A stretch of DNA of 64,000 nt from Lewinellaceae bacterium (GTDB lineage: Bacteria; Bacteroidota; Bacteroidia; Chitinophagales; Saprospiraceae), in contig JACJXZ010000019.1 of NCBI GenBank assembly GCA_020636375.1, positions 62,001-126,000 of the forward strand, in the 5' to 3' direction. Below, one piece after another: positions 32,536 to 42,902 of the stretch. Positions within the stretch are counted from its first letter, which is position 1; each line of letters opens with the position of its first letter. The translations under genes were made by a program, and so were the position numbers. Under the pieces are notes generated by a model, which ran no database searches, was not told the origin of the DNA, and saw only the letters and a program-made list of their open reading frames with translations.

Positions 32536-35418
32536 ATGAGATTTGTCTTTTTCCTGCTGTTTTTTCTAAGTCTTGGCACTTTGGTTTCCCTAAACGCTCA
32601 AACCCGGGAACAAGCCTTTGGCGGCCCGGGCGGCGACTATCTGCAAGATATGCGCCCCACATCTGATGGAGGGTTTATTCTCACGGCGATCACCCGCAGT
32701 TTTTCTGATCGGCGCCGGTCTTTTTTGCTCAAACTGGATGCTGCGGGAGACGAAGAGTGGCTGTTGCCTACCAGTGGCAGCCAAGACCGCGAGCTGTTCG
32801 GAGAGTCTGCCTTTGAGCTGGCCGACGGTACGTTCCTGCTACTGGCCAACCGCGCTGCTGGTGTCCCGAGCTCAGATGATGATGAATTGGTGCTCCTACG
32901 GGTGGATGCTCAGGGCAACCTGCTTTCCGAAACCCTGTTTCCCAGCCTGCGCTTCGACCTGAGGCACGCCATTGCCACCAGCGACGGCAATTTTCTGCTA
33001 TGCGGGCACGACAGTTACAATACCGACGGCTGCGCTTTTGTGGCCAAGGTCAGCCCGTGGGGCGATGTACTCTGGTGGGACTGCTACGGCCGGGATGAGA
33101 ACGACTACTTTTACTACTGCATCGAAGATGATGAGGGCCATTATGTACTCAATGGCGTTTCGTACCAATATGCCGGCCCGGGCAACTCCGGCGCCGACGG
33201 TTTTGTCATGCGCTTTCAGCCCGACGGAGCAGTGGCCTGGCAGTATTTCGTAGCGCCGGTTCCCGGGAGCCTCGACGACGCCTATGACGTCGTACAGAAA
33301 CCCGGTGGCAACTTCTGGATCACCGGCGTAACCAACGTGGCGGGAGACAAAGACGCCTACCTGCTGGAGCTGAGCCGCAACACCGGTACACCTCAGCACT
33401 GGCAGGTTTTCGAAGAGCCGGGCGAGCAGTATGGCAACCAGATCATTCCGGTATCGGATGGGGGCTATATCATGGCCGGCAGTACTGAAAATACGCCCGG
33501 CGGTGATTTCGACGCTTTCCTTCTGCGGTTCGATGAAAATGGCAATACGCTGTGGCGCCGGAACTATGGAGGATTGGAAAGGGATTTTGGATACCAGGTC
33601 AAAGAAACAGTTGACAGCGGCTTTGCCTTGGCCGGCTGGACGCTGAGCTTCGGGCAAGGCGACTGGGATATCTACTTCCTGAATACCAATGCCGAAGGCG
33701 AAACTTATCAAAGCTGGGCCACCGGCCAGATCGCTTTCGATACCAACCTCAGCTGCACCCTCGACACTGCCGATATTCTCCTCTCCGGGTGGATCGTGCA
33801 GGCCGAAGGCGGCCCGGTAACCCTGTACGGCATCAGCAATGAACAGGGGCAGTATGCTATTGCCCTGGACACGGGGCTGTACAACTTCCGGCTCATCCCG
33901 CCCAACGGCTACTGGGAGGCTTGCGACAGCCTCGTTCCGGTAACCATTTTGCCCAACGACACCAGCTTTACCCCTCTGCTTGCCCAGCCTGTCGTCGATT
34001 GCCCCTATCCGGAGGTCAGTACCTACACTACTCCCCTGAGCCCCTGCTGGAACTCCACCATCGTAGTCAACTACTGCAATGAGGGGACGGCACCCGCCGC
34101 CGATACTTACGTGGAGGTGGAACTGGACAGCCTCTTCGAAGTGATCGGCAGCACCATTCCCTGGTCTTCGAACAACGGGAATAACTATACTTTCCCGCTG
34201 GGCAATCTGAGCATAGACACCTGTGGTTTCTTCAAGATCAGCGTTCGCCTGAGCTGCGACGCCGCGCCCGGCCAGTCCCATCCCGTTCTGGCCCACATCT
34301 ACCCCGATACCATGTGCCTGTCGCCTTCCTCCGGCTACTCCGGCGCCTTCCTGGAAGCGGCGGCCGATTGTGAAGGAGACAGCCTGCGGTTTCGTATTAC
34401 CAATACGGGCGATGCTCCGATGTCCGCTCCTCAGGAATACGTCGTCATCGAAGATGCGGTGCTGTACCTGAACGGCCCCTTCCAACTGGGAGCAGGGGAA
34501 GCCGTGGAGATCGCGGTAGGCACCAACGGCGCCACCTATTTCCTGGCGGCGCCGCAGGAGCCGGGCGCACCCGGCAGCCCGGTGGTCAGCGCCCTGGCGG
34601 AAGGCTGTGGAGTGGATGAGGACGGGGATTTCAGTACCGGCTTCGCCAACCAGTTCGGGCATGGCGACGCCGCCCCCGCCGTGGACATACTGTACCAGGA
34701 AAATACGCTCGCGTTGCCGGCCAACGTCGTGGATGCCCATCCCCGGGGGTACGGCGATGCACGCTTCATCCGGCAGGGAGAGGAACTGGAGTATATGGTC
34801 TATTTCGGGAACCTGGGGAGGGATACCGTTTTCCAGCTGGTGGTCGCAGATACGTTATCGGCCTTTCTCGACCTGTCTTCGGTGCGGCCGGGTGTCGCCA
34901 GCCACCCCTATTCTTTTCGGATCGACCCTTCCGGCGTACTGGTTTTCACGTTCCGCAACCTGGTGTTGCCCCCTGCTCTTTCCGGGGCGGAAGAATCCGG
35001 CGGTTATGTGAAATTCAGGGTCCGTCAAAAACCGGGCCTTCCGGCCGGGACGGTGATCGAAAACCGGGCTTCCATTCAGCATGATTTTGGCCGCCGGGTG
35101 GAGGCCGCGCCGTCCTTTCATACTATAGGAGAAGACTTCGTGATCGTACAGGTGGAAGAGGTATTGGCGGAGTCGGCACAGGTTGACGTTTTCCCCAACC
35201 CATTCCGGGATCAGGCTACCTTCAGGGTAGAAGGGGCAGGCGGGCAAACCCTGGAGCTGGAGTTGTTCGACACCCAGGGCAGGTTAGCCCGCCGCCATAG
35301 GGCGCCCTTTGCCGAAAGCTTGTTCCTGGCGCGCCAGGGCCTGCCGCCGGGTGTGTATATTTTTCACCTGTCGGCAGATGGAGCGCTGCTGGCGCGAGGG
35401 AGGGTTTTGGCACAATAG
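32536..35418 (+). CDS. Secreted T9SS cargo protein with N-terminal propeller-like repeats and C-terminal sorting domain
   Basis: A 960-residue protein with a signal peptide (MRFVFFLLFFLSLGTLVSLNAQ). Residues of about 30-390 carry repeats of the DGGFILTAITRS / DGGYIMAGSTEN / DSGFALAGWTLS type typical of Bacteroidota beta-propellers. The middle has Cys-containing beta domains (CSLDTADILLSG-like and DUF11-like, with LEYMVYFGNLGRDTVFQLVV). The last 80 residues are a T9SS type-A sorting domain (VDVFPNPFRDQATFRV, LELFDTQGRLARR, LPPGVYIFHLS). It is exported to the cell surface or released via type IX secretion. The binding target is unknown. Confidence 0.88.
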   Translation: MRFVFFLLFFLSLGTLVSLNAQTREQAFGGPGGDYLQDMRPTSDGGFILTAITRSFSDRRRSFLLKLDAAGDEEWLLPTSGSQDRELFGESAFELADGTFLLLANRAAGVPSSDDDELVLLRVDAQGNLLSETLFPSLRFDLRHAIATSDGNFLLCGHDSYNTDGCAFVAKVSPWGDVLWWDCYGRDENDYFYYCIEDDEGHYVLNGVSYQYAGPGNSGADGFVMRFQPDGAVAWQYFVAPVPGSLDDAYDVVQKPGGNFWITGVTNVAGDKDAYLLELSRNTGTPQHWQVFEEPGEQYGNQIIPVSDGGYIMAGSTENTPGGDFDAFLLRFDENGNTLWRRNYGGLERDFGYQVKETVDSGFALAGWTLSFGQGDWDIYFLNTNAEGETYQSWATGQIAFDTNLSCTLDTADILLSGWIVQAEGGPVTLYGISNEQGQYAIALDTGLYNFRLIPPNGYWEACDSLVPVTILPNDTSFTPLLAQPVVDCPYPEVSTYTTPLSPCWNSTIVVNYCNEGTAPAADTYVEVELDSLFEVIGSTIPWSSNNGNNYTFPLGNLSIDTCGFFKISVRLSCDAAPGQSHPVLAHIYPDTMCLSPSSGYSGAFLEAAADCEGDSLRFRITNTGDAPMSAPQEYVVIEDAVLYLNGPFQLGAGEAVEIAVGTNGATYFLAAPQEPGAPGSPVVSALAEGCGVDEDGDFSTGFANQFGHGDAAPAVDILYQENTLALPANVVDAHPRGYGDARFIRQGEELEYMVYFGNLGRDTVFQLVVADTLSAFLDLSSVRPGVASHPYSFRIDPSGVLVFTFRNLVLPPALSGAEESGGYVKFRVRQKPGLPAGTVIENRASIQHDFGRRVEAAPSFHTIGEDFVIVQVEEVLAESAQVDVFPNPFRDQATFRVEGAGGQTLELELFDTQGRLARRHRAPFAESLFLARQGLPPGVYIFHLSADGALLARGRVLAQ

Positions 35419-35451
35419 TGCGGATGGCTGCCGTCCGGTAAATATACCCGC

Positions 35452-36858
35452 TCACCACTCCGTATGAAACACCCCCTCCTGGTCTACCCGCTCGTACGTA
35501 TGCGAGCCGAAATAATCGCGCTGAGCCTGGACCAGGTTGAGCGGCAGGCGCTCGCTGCGGTAGGCGTCGAAGTAGGCCAGGGCGGAGCTCAGCGCCAGGG
35601 TGGGTACCCCGAAGTCGATAGCCGTTTTCAGGATGGCGCGGGCGGCGTGCTGGCCGTGGAGCAGGGCATCGTGGAAAGCCGGCGCGAGCAGCAGGTTGCG
35701 CAGGGCCGGCTGTTCCTGGTAGGCCTGCCGCATATCTTCCAGCAAACTGGCGCGGATGATGCAGCCGCCGCGCCAGATTTTGGCCACCGTCTCCAGGTTC
35801 AGGCCATAGCTGTATTCTTCCGAGGCTTCCGCCAGCAGGTGCATGCCCTGAGCATAGGTGATGATGAAGGCAAAATGCAGGGCTTCGCCCACTTGCGCGA
35901 CGATCTGTTCCTTGTCCACCCGGGGCGTTTCTTCCACTGCGCGGGCATAGTGGGGCGCGGCCTGTTTGCGTTCTATCTTCAGGGCCGACAGGCCGCGCAG
36001 GGTCACGGCGGCGTCAATGGTGGGGATGCCGATGCCCAGGTCCATGGCGTTCTGGGAGGTCCATTTGCCGGTGCCCTTCTGTTTGGCCTTATCGAGGATT
36101 TTGTCGACCAGCCAGCCATCTCCTTTGTCGTCTCGTTTGGCGAAAATATCAGCGGTGATCTCAATGAGAAAGGATTCGAGGGCGCCCGCATTCCAGCGGC
36201 GGAATACCTCGTGGAGTTCCGGGTTGCTCAGCCCGCCGATGGTTTGCAGGATGTCGTAGGCTTCGGCGATCAGTTGCATCAGACCGTATTCGATGCCGTT
36301 GTGGACCATCTTGACGTAGTGGCCGGCGGCGCCGTTGCCGAGGTGAGCCACACAGGGCACGCCATTCACCTTGGCGGAAACGGCTTCCAGGATCGGCCCC
36401 ACCAACTGGTAGGCGCCGACATGGCCGCCCGGCATGATGCTCGGCCCCCGGCGGGCGCCCTCCGCCCCTCCGGAAACGCCCACGCCCAGGAATTGCACGC
36501 CTTTCATTTTCAGGTACTCCTGGCGCCGATTGGTATCCTCAAAGTAGGAATTGCCGCCGTCGATGATCAGGTCGCCCTTGTCGAGCAACGGCAGGAGCGA
36601 TTCGATGACGCTGTCCACCGCCCGCCCGGCCGGCACCAGGAGCATGATCTTGCGGGGGCGCCGCAACATCGCCACAAATTCGGCGGTGTTGGTAGTGCCT
36701 CTGACCGGCCGGCCGGCGGACTCTTCGTCCAAGGCATTAGCCTTTTCCGCGTCCAGGTCCAGCCCGGCGGCAGAAAAGCCGTGGTCAGCCACGTTCAGTA
36801 AAAAATTGCGGCCCATCACGCCCAGGCCGATCATGCCAAAATCATAGGTGGAAATCAT
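35452..36858 (-). CDS. gnd: 6-phosphogluconate dehydrogenase, NADP-dependent, decarboxylating
   Basis: Converts 6-phosphogluconate to ribulose 5-phosphate and CO2 with NADPH, the third oxidative step of the pentose-phosphate pathway. It is 468 residues from the ATG at 36858; a TTG 9 bp upstream is less likely. The N-terminal Rossmann motif GLGVMGRNFLLNVADHG, the substrate-binding GVSGGAEGARRGPSIMPGG with the following HLGNGAAGHYVKMVHNGIEY segment (catalytic Lys), and the C-terminal QRDYFGSHTYER are all intact. It is 56 bp downstream of rpiB on the same strand. Confidence 0.96.
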   Translation of the reverse strand: MISTYDFGMIGLGVMGRNFLLNVADHGFSAAGLDLDAEKANALDEESAGRPVRGTTNTAEFVAMLRRPRKIMLLVPAGRAVDSVIESLLPLLDKGDLIIDGGNSYFEDTNRRQEYLKMKGVQFLGVGVSGGAEGARRGPSIMPGGHVGAYQLVGPILEAVSAKVNGVPCVAHLGNGAAGHYVKMVHNGIEYGLMQLIAEAYDILQTIGGLSNPELHEVFRRWNAGALESFLIEITADIFAKRDDKGDGWLVDKILDKAKQKGTGKWTSQNAMDLGIGIPTIDAAVTLRGLSALKIERKQAAPHYARAVEETPRVDKEQIVAQVGEALHFAFIITYAQGMHLLAEASEEYSYGLNLETVAKIWRGGCIIRASLLEDMRQAYQEQPALRNLLLAPAFHDALLHGQHAARAILKTAIDFGVPTLALSSALAYFDAYRSERLPLNLVQAQRDYFGSHTYERVDQEGVFHTEW

Positions 36859-36914
36859 AGAGTGCAATTTTAAATGCCGGGCATTATGTGCCCTTTTGTG
36901 GAAATGCCTGAAAG

Positions 36915-37370
36915 TTATTTAAAATACTCATTTTCAATATCTTTCAGCTTGTCCAGCCGTCGCTGGTGGCGGGCATCGCCGCTGTAATGTGCGTTCAGGA
37001 AGGCAAAGATAAGCTCTTTGGCCAATTCCGGGCCAATGACGCGGCCGCCCAGGCAGAGCAGGTTCAGCTGGTCGTGTTCAACGCCCTGGCGGGCGGAATA
37101 GGTTTCGGTGACGAGGGCCGCCCGGACGCCTTTGAACTTATTGGCAACGATAGCGGCGCCCACGCCGCTGCCGCAGATGGCGATGCCGCGGTCGATCAGG
37201 CCCGCCGCCACGGCCCGCGCCAGGGGCGCCACGTAGTCGGGGTAATCGTCCTTAGGGTCCAGCGCTTCGGCGCCGAAGTCGGTGATGTGATAGCCTTCTG
37301 CTTCCAGAAGGCGGAGCAGGTGCTGCTTGAGGGTGAATCCGCCGTGGTCGGCGGCAATGCCGATTTTCAT
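36915..37370 (-). CDS. rpiB: Ribose-5-phosphate isomerase B
   Basis: Interconverts ribulose 5-phosphate and ribose 5-phosphate. It is 151 residues from the ATG at 37370 (MKIGIAADHGGFTLKQHL); a longer frame to 37412 adds non-family residues. It has the phosphate-binding ADHGG, the catalytic Cys in ICGSGVGAAIVANK and the conserved NLLCLGGRVIG. It lies just upstream of gnd and divergent from zwf. Confidence 0.96.
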   Translation of the reverse strand: MKIGIAADHGGFTLKQHLLRLLEAEGYHITDFGAEALDPKDDYPDYVAPLARAVAAGLIDRGIAICGSGVGAAIVANKFKGVRAALVTETYSARQGVEHDQLNLLCLGGRVIGPELAKELIFAFLNAHYSGDARHQRRLDKLKDIENEYFK

Positions 37371-37528
37371 CACAATTTGTGGTATTTTGGAAAAACTTTG
37401 CCGGTCATGCAAACTTTTAACTTAACAGATGTTTCAAGACTTAGGTTTTCTTCGAAGGCCTGACAAGTTTTTCAGGGCCGGCTTCCTTCAAAACCAGCCA
37501 GGCCTGCAACACAACAACCCAACCCAAT
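37371..37528. promoter_or_regulatory. Divergent promoter region rpiB-gnd / zwf-pgl
   Basis: A 158-bp gap between two divergent transcription units, which must contain both start regions. It is A/T-rich in its left half (AACTTTGCC, CTTTTAACTTAAC). I cannot fix a -33/-7 pair with confidence. The arrangement would allow coordinated control of four pentose-phosphate genes. Confidence 0.55.
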
Positions 37529-39034
<1,506 letters not shown>

Positions 39035-39086
39035 GGACGCAGGCAGGCATTTGTGTACACGTAAGGAAATAAAAAGCAACACTATC

Positions 39087-39806
39087 ATGCTCACCCAAAT
39101 CCACATCGCTGAAACGCCGCAGCAGGTAGCCGAAGATTTCGCCCGCTACTTCGCAGAATGGATTAAGGATAAACCCTCTGCGGCAGTGGCCCTTTCGGGA
39201 GGCAGCACCCCCAAAGTGCTCTTCCGCCTGTGGGCGGAGCAATACCGCGACCGCATCGATTGGCAGAAAACCCGCTTCTTCTGGGGGGATGAGCGGTGCG
39301 TACCGCCCGGGGATGAGGAGAGCAACTTTAAAATGGCCAATGACTTGCTGCTGTCCGAAATCGGGATTCCGCCCCAGAACATCCACCGCATCCGGGGCGA
39401 GGCCGACCCGGAGGCGGAGGCGCGCCGGTATGCGGAAGACATCCTGCGAACCGTCGCCTCCCGCCATGGCCTCCCGTCCTTCGACATGATCCTGCTGGGC
39501 ATGGGCGACGACGGGCATACCGCTTCCATTTTTCCCCACCAGATGGAGTTGCTGTCGGCAAAAGCTTTGTGTGGCGTGGCCACCCATCCGGAAAGCGGCC
39601 AGAAACGGATCACCCTAACCGGCAGGGTACTCAATAATGCGGCGGAAGTGGCTTTCCTGGTGACCGGCTCCGGAAAGGCGCAGAAGCTGGGAGAGATCGT
39701 AAAAGGGAAGAAGGGGAGCGACGAGTATCCCGCCGCGCATATCGGGCCGGCGCATGGCGCGCTGCATTGGTTCGTCGACCAGGCGGCGGCGGCAGGGCTG
39801 CGGTGA
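39087..39806 (+). CDS. pgl: 6-phosphogluconolactonase
   Basis: Hydrolyses 6-phosphogluconolactone, the product of Zwf. It is 239 residues from the ATG at 39087 (MLTQIHIAETPQQ); the frame open from 39051 adds residues outside the family. It has the motifs VALSGGSTPKVLFRLW, FFWGDERCVPPGDEESNF and MGDDGHTASIFP, with the catalytic Asp/His region, and RITLTGRVLNNA. It forms an operon with zwf. Confidence 0.95.
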   Translation: MLTQIHIAETPQQVAEDFARYFAEWIKDKPSAAVALSGGSTPKVLFRLWAEQYRDRIDWQKTRFFWGDERCVPPGDEESNFKMANDLLLSEIGIPPQNIHRIRGEADPEAEARRYAEDILRTVASRHGLPSFDMILLGMGDDGHTASIFPHQMELLSAKALCGVATHPESGQKRITLTGRVLNNAAEVAFLVTGSGKAQKLGEIVKGKKGSDEYPAAHIGPAHGALHWFVDQAAAAGLR

Positions 39807-39817
39807 GGGGAGTATAC

Positions 39818-39878
39818 GTGTTGCGGGTTGTTGGTTGTTCGTTAGCGGCACGGCATCCAACAACCAACACCCAACACC
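39818..39878. terminator. Inverted heptamer arrays forming a hairpin between convergent genes
   Basis: Left arm units GTGTTGC, GGGTTGT, TGGTTGT, TCGTTAG (39818-39845) and right arm units ATCCAAC, AACCAAC, ACCCAAC (39855-39875) are partly complementary. The hairpin separates pgl (+) from the small membrane-protein gene (-) and may act as a terminator for both. It belongs to the heptamer-repeat class seen elsewhere in the window. Confidence 0.55.
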
Positions 39879-39881
39879 TTC

Positions 39882-40046
39882 CTACATCGCATTCAGCGCC
39901 CGGACCAGGTAGGTCAGCATGAACGGCATAGGAATCCAGAACCATTCATCGGCGAAAAGCAGCATGGCCACGAACAGGACGAAAAACACCAGGAAGAGGA
40001 TCCAGTCCATGGCTTTGGAATTTTTGCTGGTACTTGTTGTCTCCAT
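39882..40046 (-). CDS. Small membrane protein, 54 residues
   Basis: Start at 40046 (METTSTSKNSKAM), then a long hydrophobic stretch (DWILFLVFFVLFVAMLLFAD) and WFWIPMPFMLTYLVRALNAM. The charged N-terminus and one or two membrane helices look like a genuine short inner-membrane protein; the longer frame to 40757 is the shadow of the SDR gene on the other strand. It is divergent from the SDR gene. The function is unknown. Confidence 0.55.
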   Translation of the reverse strand: METTSTSKNSKAMDWILFLVFFVLFVAMLLFADEWFWIPMPFMLTYLVRALNAM

Positions 40047-40148
40047 TGTCTTTGTATTTGCCGCAAAGCTAATAAAAAGGCCAGGTTTAGAAAAGCCGGG
40101 AGCCGGCAAAGTCTTTTCCGGGAAAAAAAATGACAAATCCGTGCAGAT

Positions 40149-40892
40149 ATGAAAAAGAAAGTAATTATGATCACCGGCGGTGCCCAGGGCATCGGCAAGG
40201 TGACAGCTGCCTGCCTGATGGATAAGGGCTGGCAGGCCGTGATCCTGGACGCCGATGAGCAAGCCGGCCGGGAAGCCGCCGCCGGGATGGCAGGCCTGCA
40301 CTTCCTGCCCTGCGATGTATCTCTGGAGGCCGATGTCCGGGCTTCGGTAGAAGCGGTTCTCGATGCCTACGGCCGGATTGACGGCCTGGTGAACAACGCC
40401 GGCTTCGGCATTACCAGGCCCATCGGCGAGCTCAGCCTGCAGGAGTGGAACCGGGTGATCGGCACGAACCTCACCGGTGCCTTCCTCTGCGCCAAATACG
40501 GCGCTCCTGCCCTGAAGGAGAGCCGGGGCGCCATCGTCAACATCGCCTCCACCCGCGCCTATATGTCGGAACCCCATACCGAGGCCTATTCGGCCTCCAA
40601 AGGAGGCATTCTGGCCCTCACCCACGCCCTGGCCATGAGCCTGGGGCCGGAAGTGCGGGTGAACAGCATCAGCCCCGGCTGGATCGACGTGACGGGCCAT
40701 CAGAAGCGCAGCGAAAGGAAGGATATTCAGTGGCGCCGGGAAGATCACGAACAGCACCCCGCCGGCCGCATCGGCCGCCCGGAGGACATAGCGGAGATGG
40801 CGGCTTTCCTGCTCTCAGAGAAGGCCGGGTTCATCACCGGGCAGGACTTTATCATCGACGGAGGAATGACCCGGAAAATGATTTATGTTTAA
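40149..40892 (+). CDS. SDR-family NAD(P)-dependent oxidoreductase
   Basis: A 247-residue classical short-chain dehydrogenase/reductase. The cofactor-binding TGGAQGIG is near residue 9, and NNAG near residue 84. The catalytic triad lies in NIASTRAY (Ser), YSASKGG (Tyr/Lys), with the usual ISPGWIDV after it. The C-terminus has FITGQDFIIDGGM. The Asp in ILDADEQ after beta-2 suggests NAD(H) preference. The substrate is not predictable. Confidence 0.92.
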   Translation: MKKKVIMITGGAQGIGKVTAACLMDKGWQAVILDADEQAGREAAAGMAGLHFLPCDVSLEADVRASVEAVLDAYGRIDGLVNNAGFGITRPIGELSLQEWNRVIGTNLTGAFLCAKYGAPALKESRGAIVNIASTRAYMSEPHTEAYSASKGGILALTHALAMSLGPEVRVNSISPGWIDVTGHQKRSERKDIQWRREDHEQHPAGRIGRPEDIAEMAAFLLSEKAGFITGQDFIIDGGMTRKMIYV

Positions 40893-40988
40893 ACAGTTTT
40901 TTAAGGGAACGCTTCCCTCCCTTCGGGGGTTATCCTATTCTTGCGTTTTAAACCAGTGACGTTAAGCGTAGCAAAACATCCCCGGCTT

Positions 40989-42782
40989 ATGAGTTCGAAA
41001 TCTTCCATCTGGAACAACCCTTACCTTTCCCTTCTGCGCACGGCCTGGACGTACGCCCGGGGCCAACGGCGCCGGTACTTGCTCATCTACAGCCTGTTCC
41101 TGCTCAGCAACATTATCGTTGCCCTGTTTCCTATTCTCTGGGGCGTATTCATCAACGAAATCCAGGAGCAGGGCATGAATATCCTGCGCTCGGCCTGGAT
41201 GTATGCCGGCGCTTACATCCTGCTGCGTTTTCTCGACTGGGTATTCCACGGCCCGGCCCGCATCCTGGAGCGCAACCTGGCCTTCGACCTGAGCCGCAAC
41301 TTCCTGCAGGAACTCTACCACAAAGCGCTCCACCTGCCGGTCAAGTGGCACCAGGACCACCACAGCGGGGCGACCATCAACCGCATCCGGAAGGCTTATG
41401 AGGCCCTGAAAGACTTTTTCGACACCGGGTTCATGTACCTGAAGACTTTCCTGAGCTTTGCCTTTTCCTTCGGAGCGATGATCTACTTTTCTCCGCTCTT
41501 CGGCAGCATAGCGGCGGTGATGGGCGCCGGCGTCATCTATCTGTTGTTGAAATTCGACAAACCCTTCATCGCCGCCTCCCGCGAGGTCAACGAAAAGGAG
41601 CACGTCGTTTCGTCCACCCTGTTCGACAGCCTTTCCAACATCATAACGGTGATCACCCTACGCCTGGAAAAGCGGATGGAAAAGGGCCTTTTCGGGCGCG
41701 TGATGGACATCCTGCCGCCGTTCCGCCGCAAGGTCATGGTCAACGAGTGGAAATGGTTCACCATGGAAATATGCGTGGCCATGATCTACGGCGTGATCCT
41801 GGTGGGCTATATCTATCAGAACTGGATACCGGGCGAGACCTTCCTCATCGGCACCCTGGTGACGCTCATGGCCTATGTAGAACGGTTTACGGGCGTCTTC
41901 CACGGCATGGCCTGGCAGTACACCCAGATCGTCCGCTACGATACGGATGTAAAGACCGCTCAGAACATCATCGACGCCTACAGCCGCCATCACCGGCCGG
42001 ATTCGGACAAGCGCCTTGCGGAAAACTGGAGCCGCCTGGACCTGCGCCGGCTCAACTTCATTCACAACCAGGGGTCGGAATGGGTGGAGAAACCGCAGGG
42101 CCTTTCCGATGTGAACATCAGCCTGCAGCGCGGCAAGCGCATCGCCCTGATCGGCGAGAGCGGCAGCGGCAAGAGCACGCTGATGGCCATCCTCCGGGGG
42201 CTCTATCCTCCGGCGCCGGGCCTCCAGTTGCTGTTGGACGGCGAACCGGCGCCGGATATCAGCCACATTTCCAGCCTGGTAACCCTCTTCCCGCAGGAGC
42301 CGGAGATATTCGAAAATACGATCGAATACAATATCACCCTTGGCCTGCCCTTTGGCGCCGACGAAGTGCAGAAGGTTTGCCGGGCCGCTCATTTTGACGG
42401 CGTGATCGAACAACTGCCGAACGGGCTGCAGTCCAGCATTAAAGAAAAGGGCGTCAACCTCTCCGGCGGGCAGAAACAGCGCCTGGCCCTGGCGCGCGGC
42501 ATCCTTGCGGCCCGCGACAGCGACATCATCCTGATGGATGAGCCGACCAGCAGCGTGGACCCCAAAACGGAGATGGAGATTTACGAGCGCCTGTTCGTGG
42601 AGTTCCGGGATAAGGCCATTGTGTCCTCCCTGCACCGCCTGCACCTGCTGAGCTATTTCGACTACGTCTACGTCCTGGAAAACGGGCGGGTAGCAGACGA
42701 GGGAGACTTCGAGTCCCTGCGCGCCAACAGCCCGGTCTTTCAGGCGCTCTGGCGGCACCAGGAGGAGCGGGTGGCAGGGTAG
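40989..42782 (+). CDS. ABC transporter, fused permease and ATPase (exporter type)
   Basis: 597 residues from the ATG at 40989; an in-frame TTG at 40941 is less likely. An N-terminal six-helix exporter domain (RYLLIYSLFLLSNIIVALFP; ITVITLRLEKRMEKGLFGRV) is followed by a nucleotide-binding domain with Walker A GESGSGKSTL, signature LSGGQKQRLALARG and Walker B IILMDEPTSSVD. It probably works as a homodimer exporting a lipid, peptide or drug. The substrate is unknown. Alone in its unit, it ends before a 90-bp inverted-repeat element. Confidence 0.92.
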   Translation: MSSKSSIWNNPYLSLLRTAWTYARGQRRRYLLIYSLFLLSNIIVALFPILWGVFINEIQEQGMNILRSAWMYAGAYILLRFLDWVFHGPARILERNLAFDLSRNFLQELYHKALHLPVKWHQDHHSGATINRIRKAYEALKDFFDTGFMYLKTFLSFAFSFGAMIYFSPLFGSIAAVMGAGVIYLLLKFDKPFIAASREVNEKEHVVSSTLFDSLSNIITVITLRLEKRMEKGLFGRVMDILPPFRRKVMVNEWKWFTMEICVAMIYGVILVGYIYQNWIPGETFLIGTLVTLMAYVERFTGVFHGMAWQYTQIVRYDTDVKTAQNIIDAYSRHHRPDSDKRLAENWSRLDLRRLNFIHNQGSEWVEKPQGLSDVNISLQRGKRIALIGESGSGKSTLMAILRGLYPPAPGLQLLLDGEPAPDISHISSLVTLFPQEPEIFENTIEYNITLGLPFGADEVQKVCRAAHFDGVIEQLPNGLQSSIKEKGVNLSGGQKQRLALARGILAARDSDIILMDEPTSSVDPKTEMEIYERLFVEFRDKAIVSSLHRLHLLSYFDYVYVLENGRVADEGDFESLRANSPVFQALWRHQEERVAG

Positions 42783-42795
42783 TGCCTAACCGGTT

Positions 42796-42896
42796 TTCGA
42801 TATGTAGGCCCCAACCTCGGCGGACGGTTAACGGCCGACGGCCGACGGCGGGCCGCAAACACTGGGCTAGTGAAAAGTTGGGGTCTACATACCGAA
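42796..42896. repeat. Inverted-repeat element between convergent genes
   Basis: TTCGATATGTAGGCCCCAAC (42796-42815) pairs with GTTGGGGTCTACATACCGAA (42877-42896), 18 of 20 matching. The 61-bp middle contains heptamers (GGCCGAC, GGCCGAC, GGCGGGC). It lies between the end of the ABC transporter gene (+) and the end of the FkbM gene (-). It could be a bidirectional terminator or a small mobile palindrome. Confidence 0.6.
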
Positions 42897-42902
42897 CTTG
42901 GG

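Noticed and set aside
35419..35451. Prophage, integrase or conjugative element boundaries anywhere in the window
   Set aside because: No integrase, recombinase, phage structural or transfer genes were seen; the mobile content is limited to small non-coding elements and one gene relic.
39882..40757. 291-codon frame on the minus strand
   Set aside because: Only the last 54 codons (to 40046) look like a real protein; the upstream part is antisense to the SDR gene.
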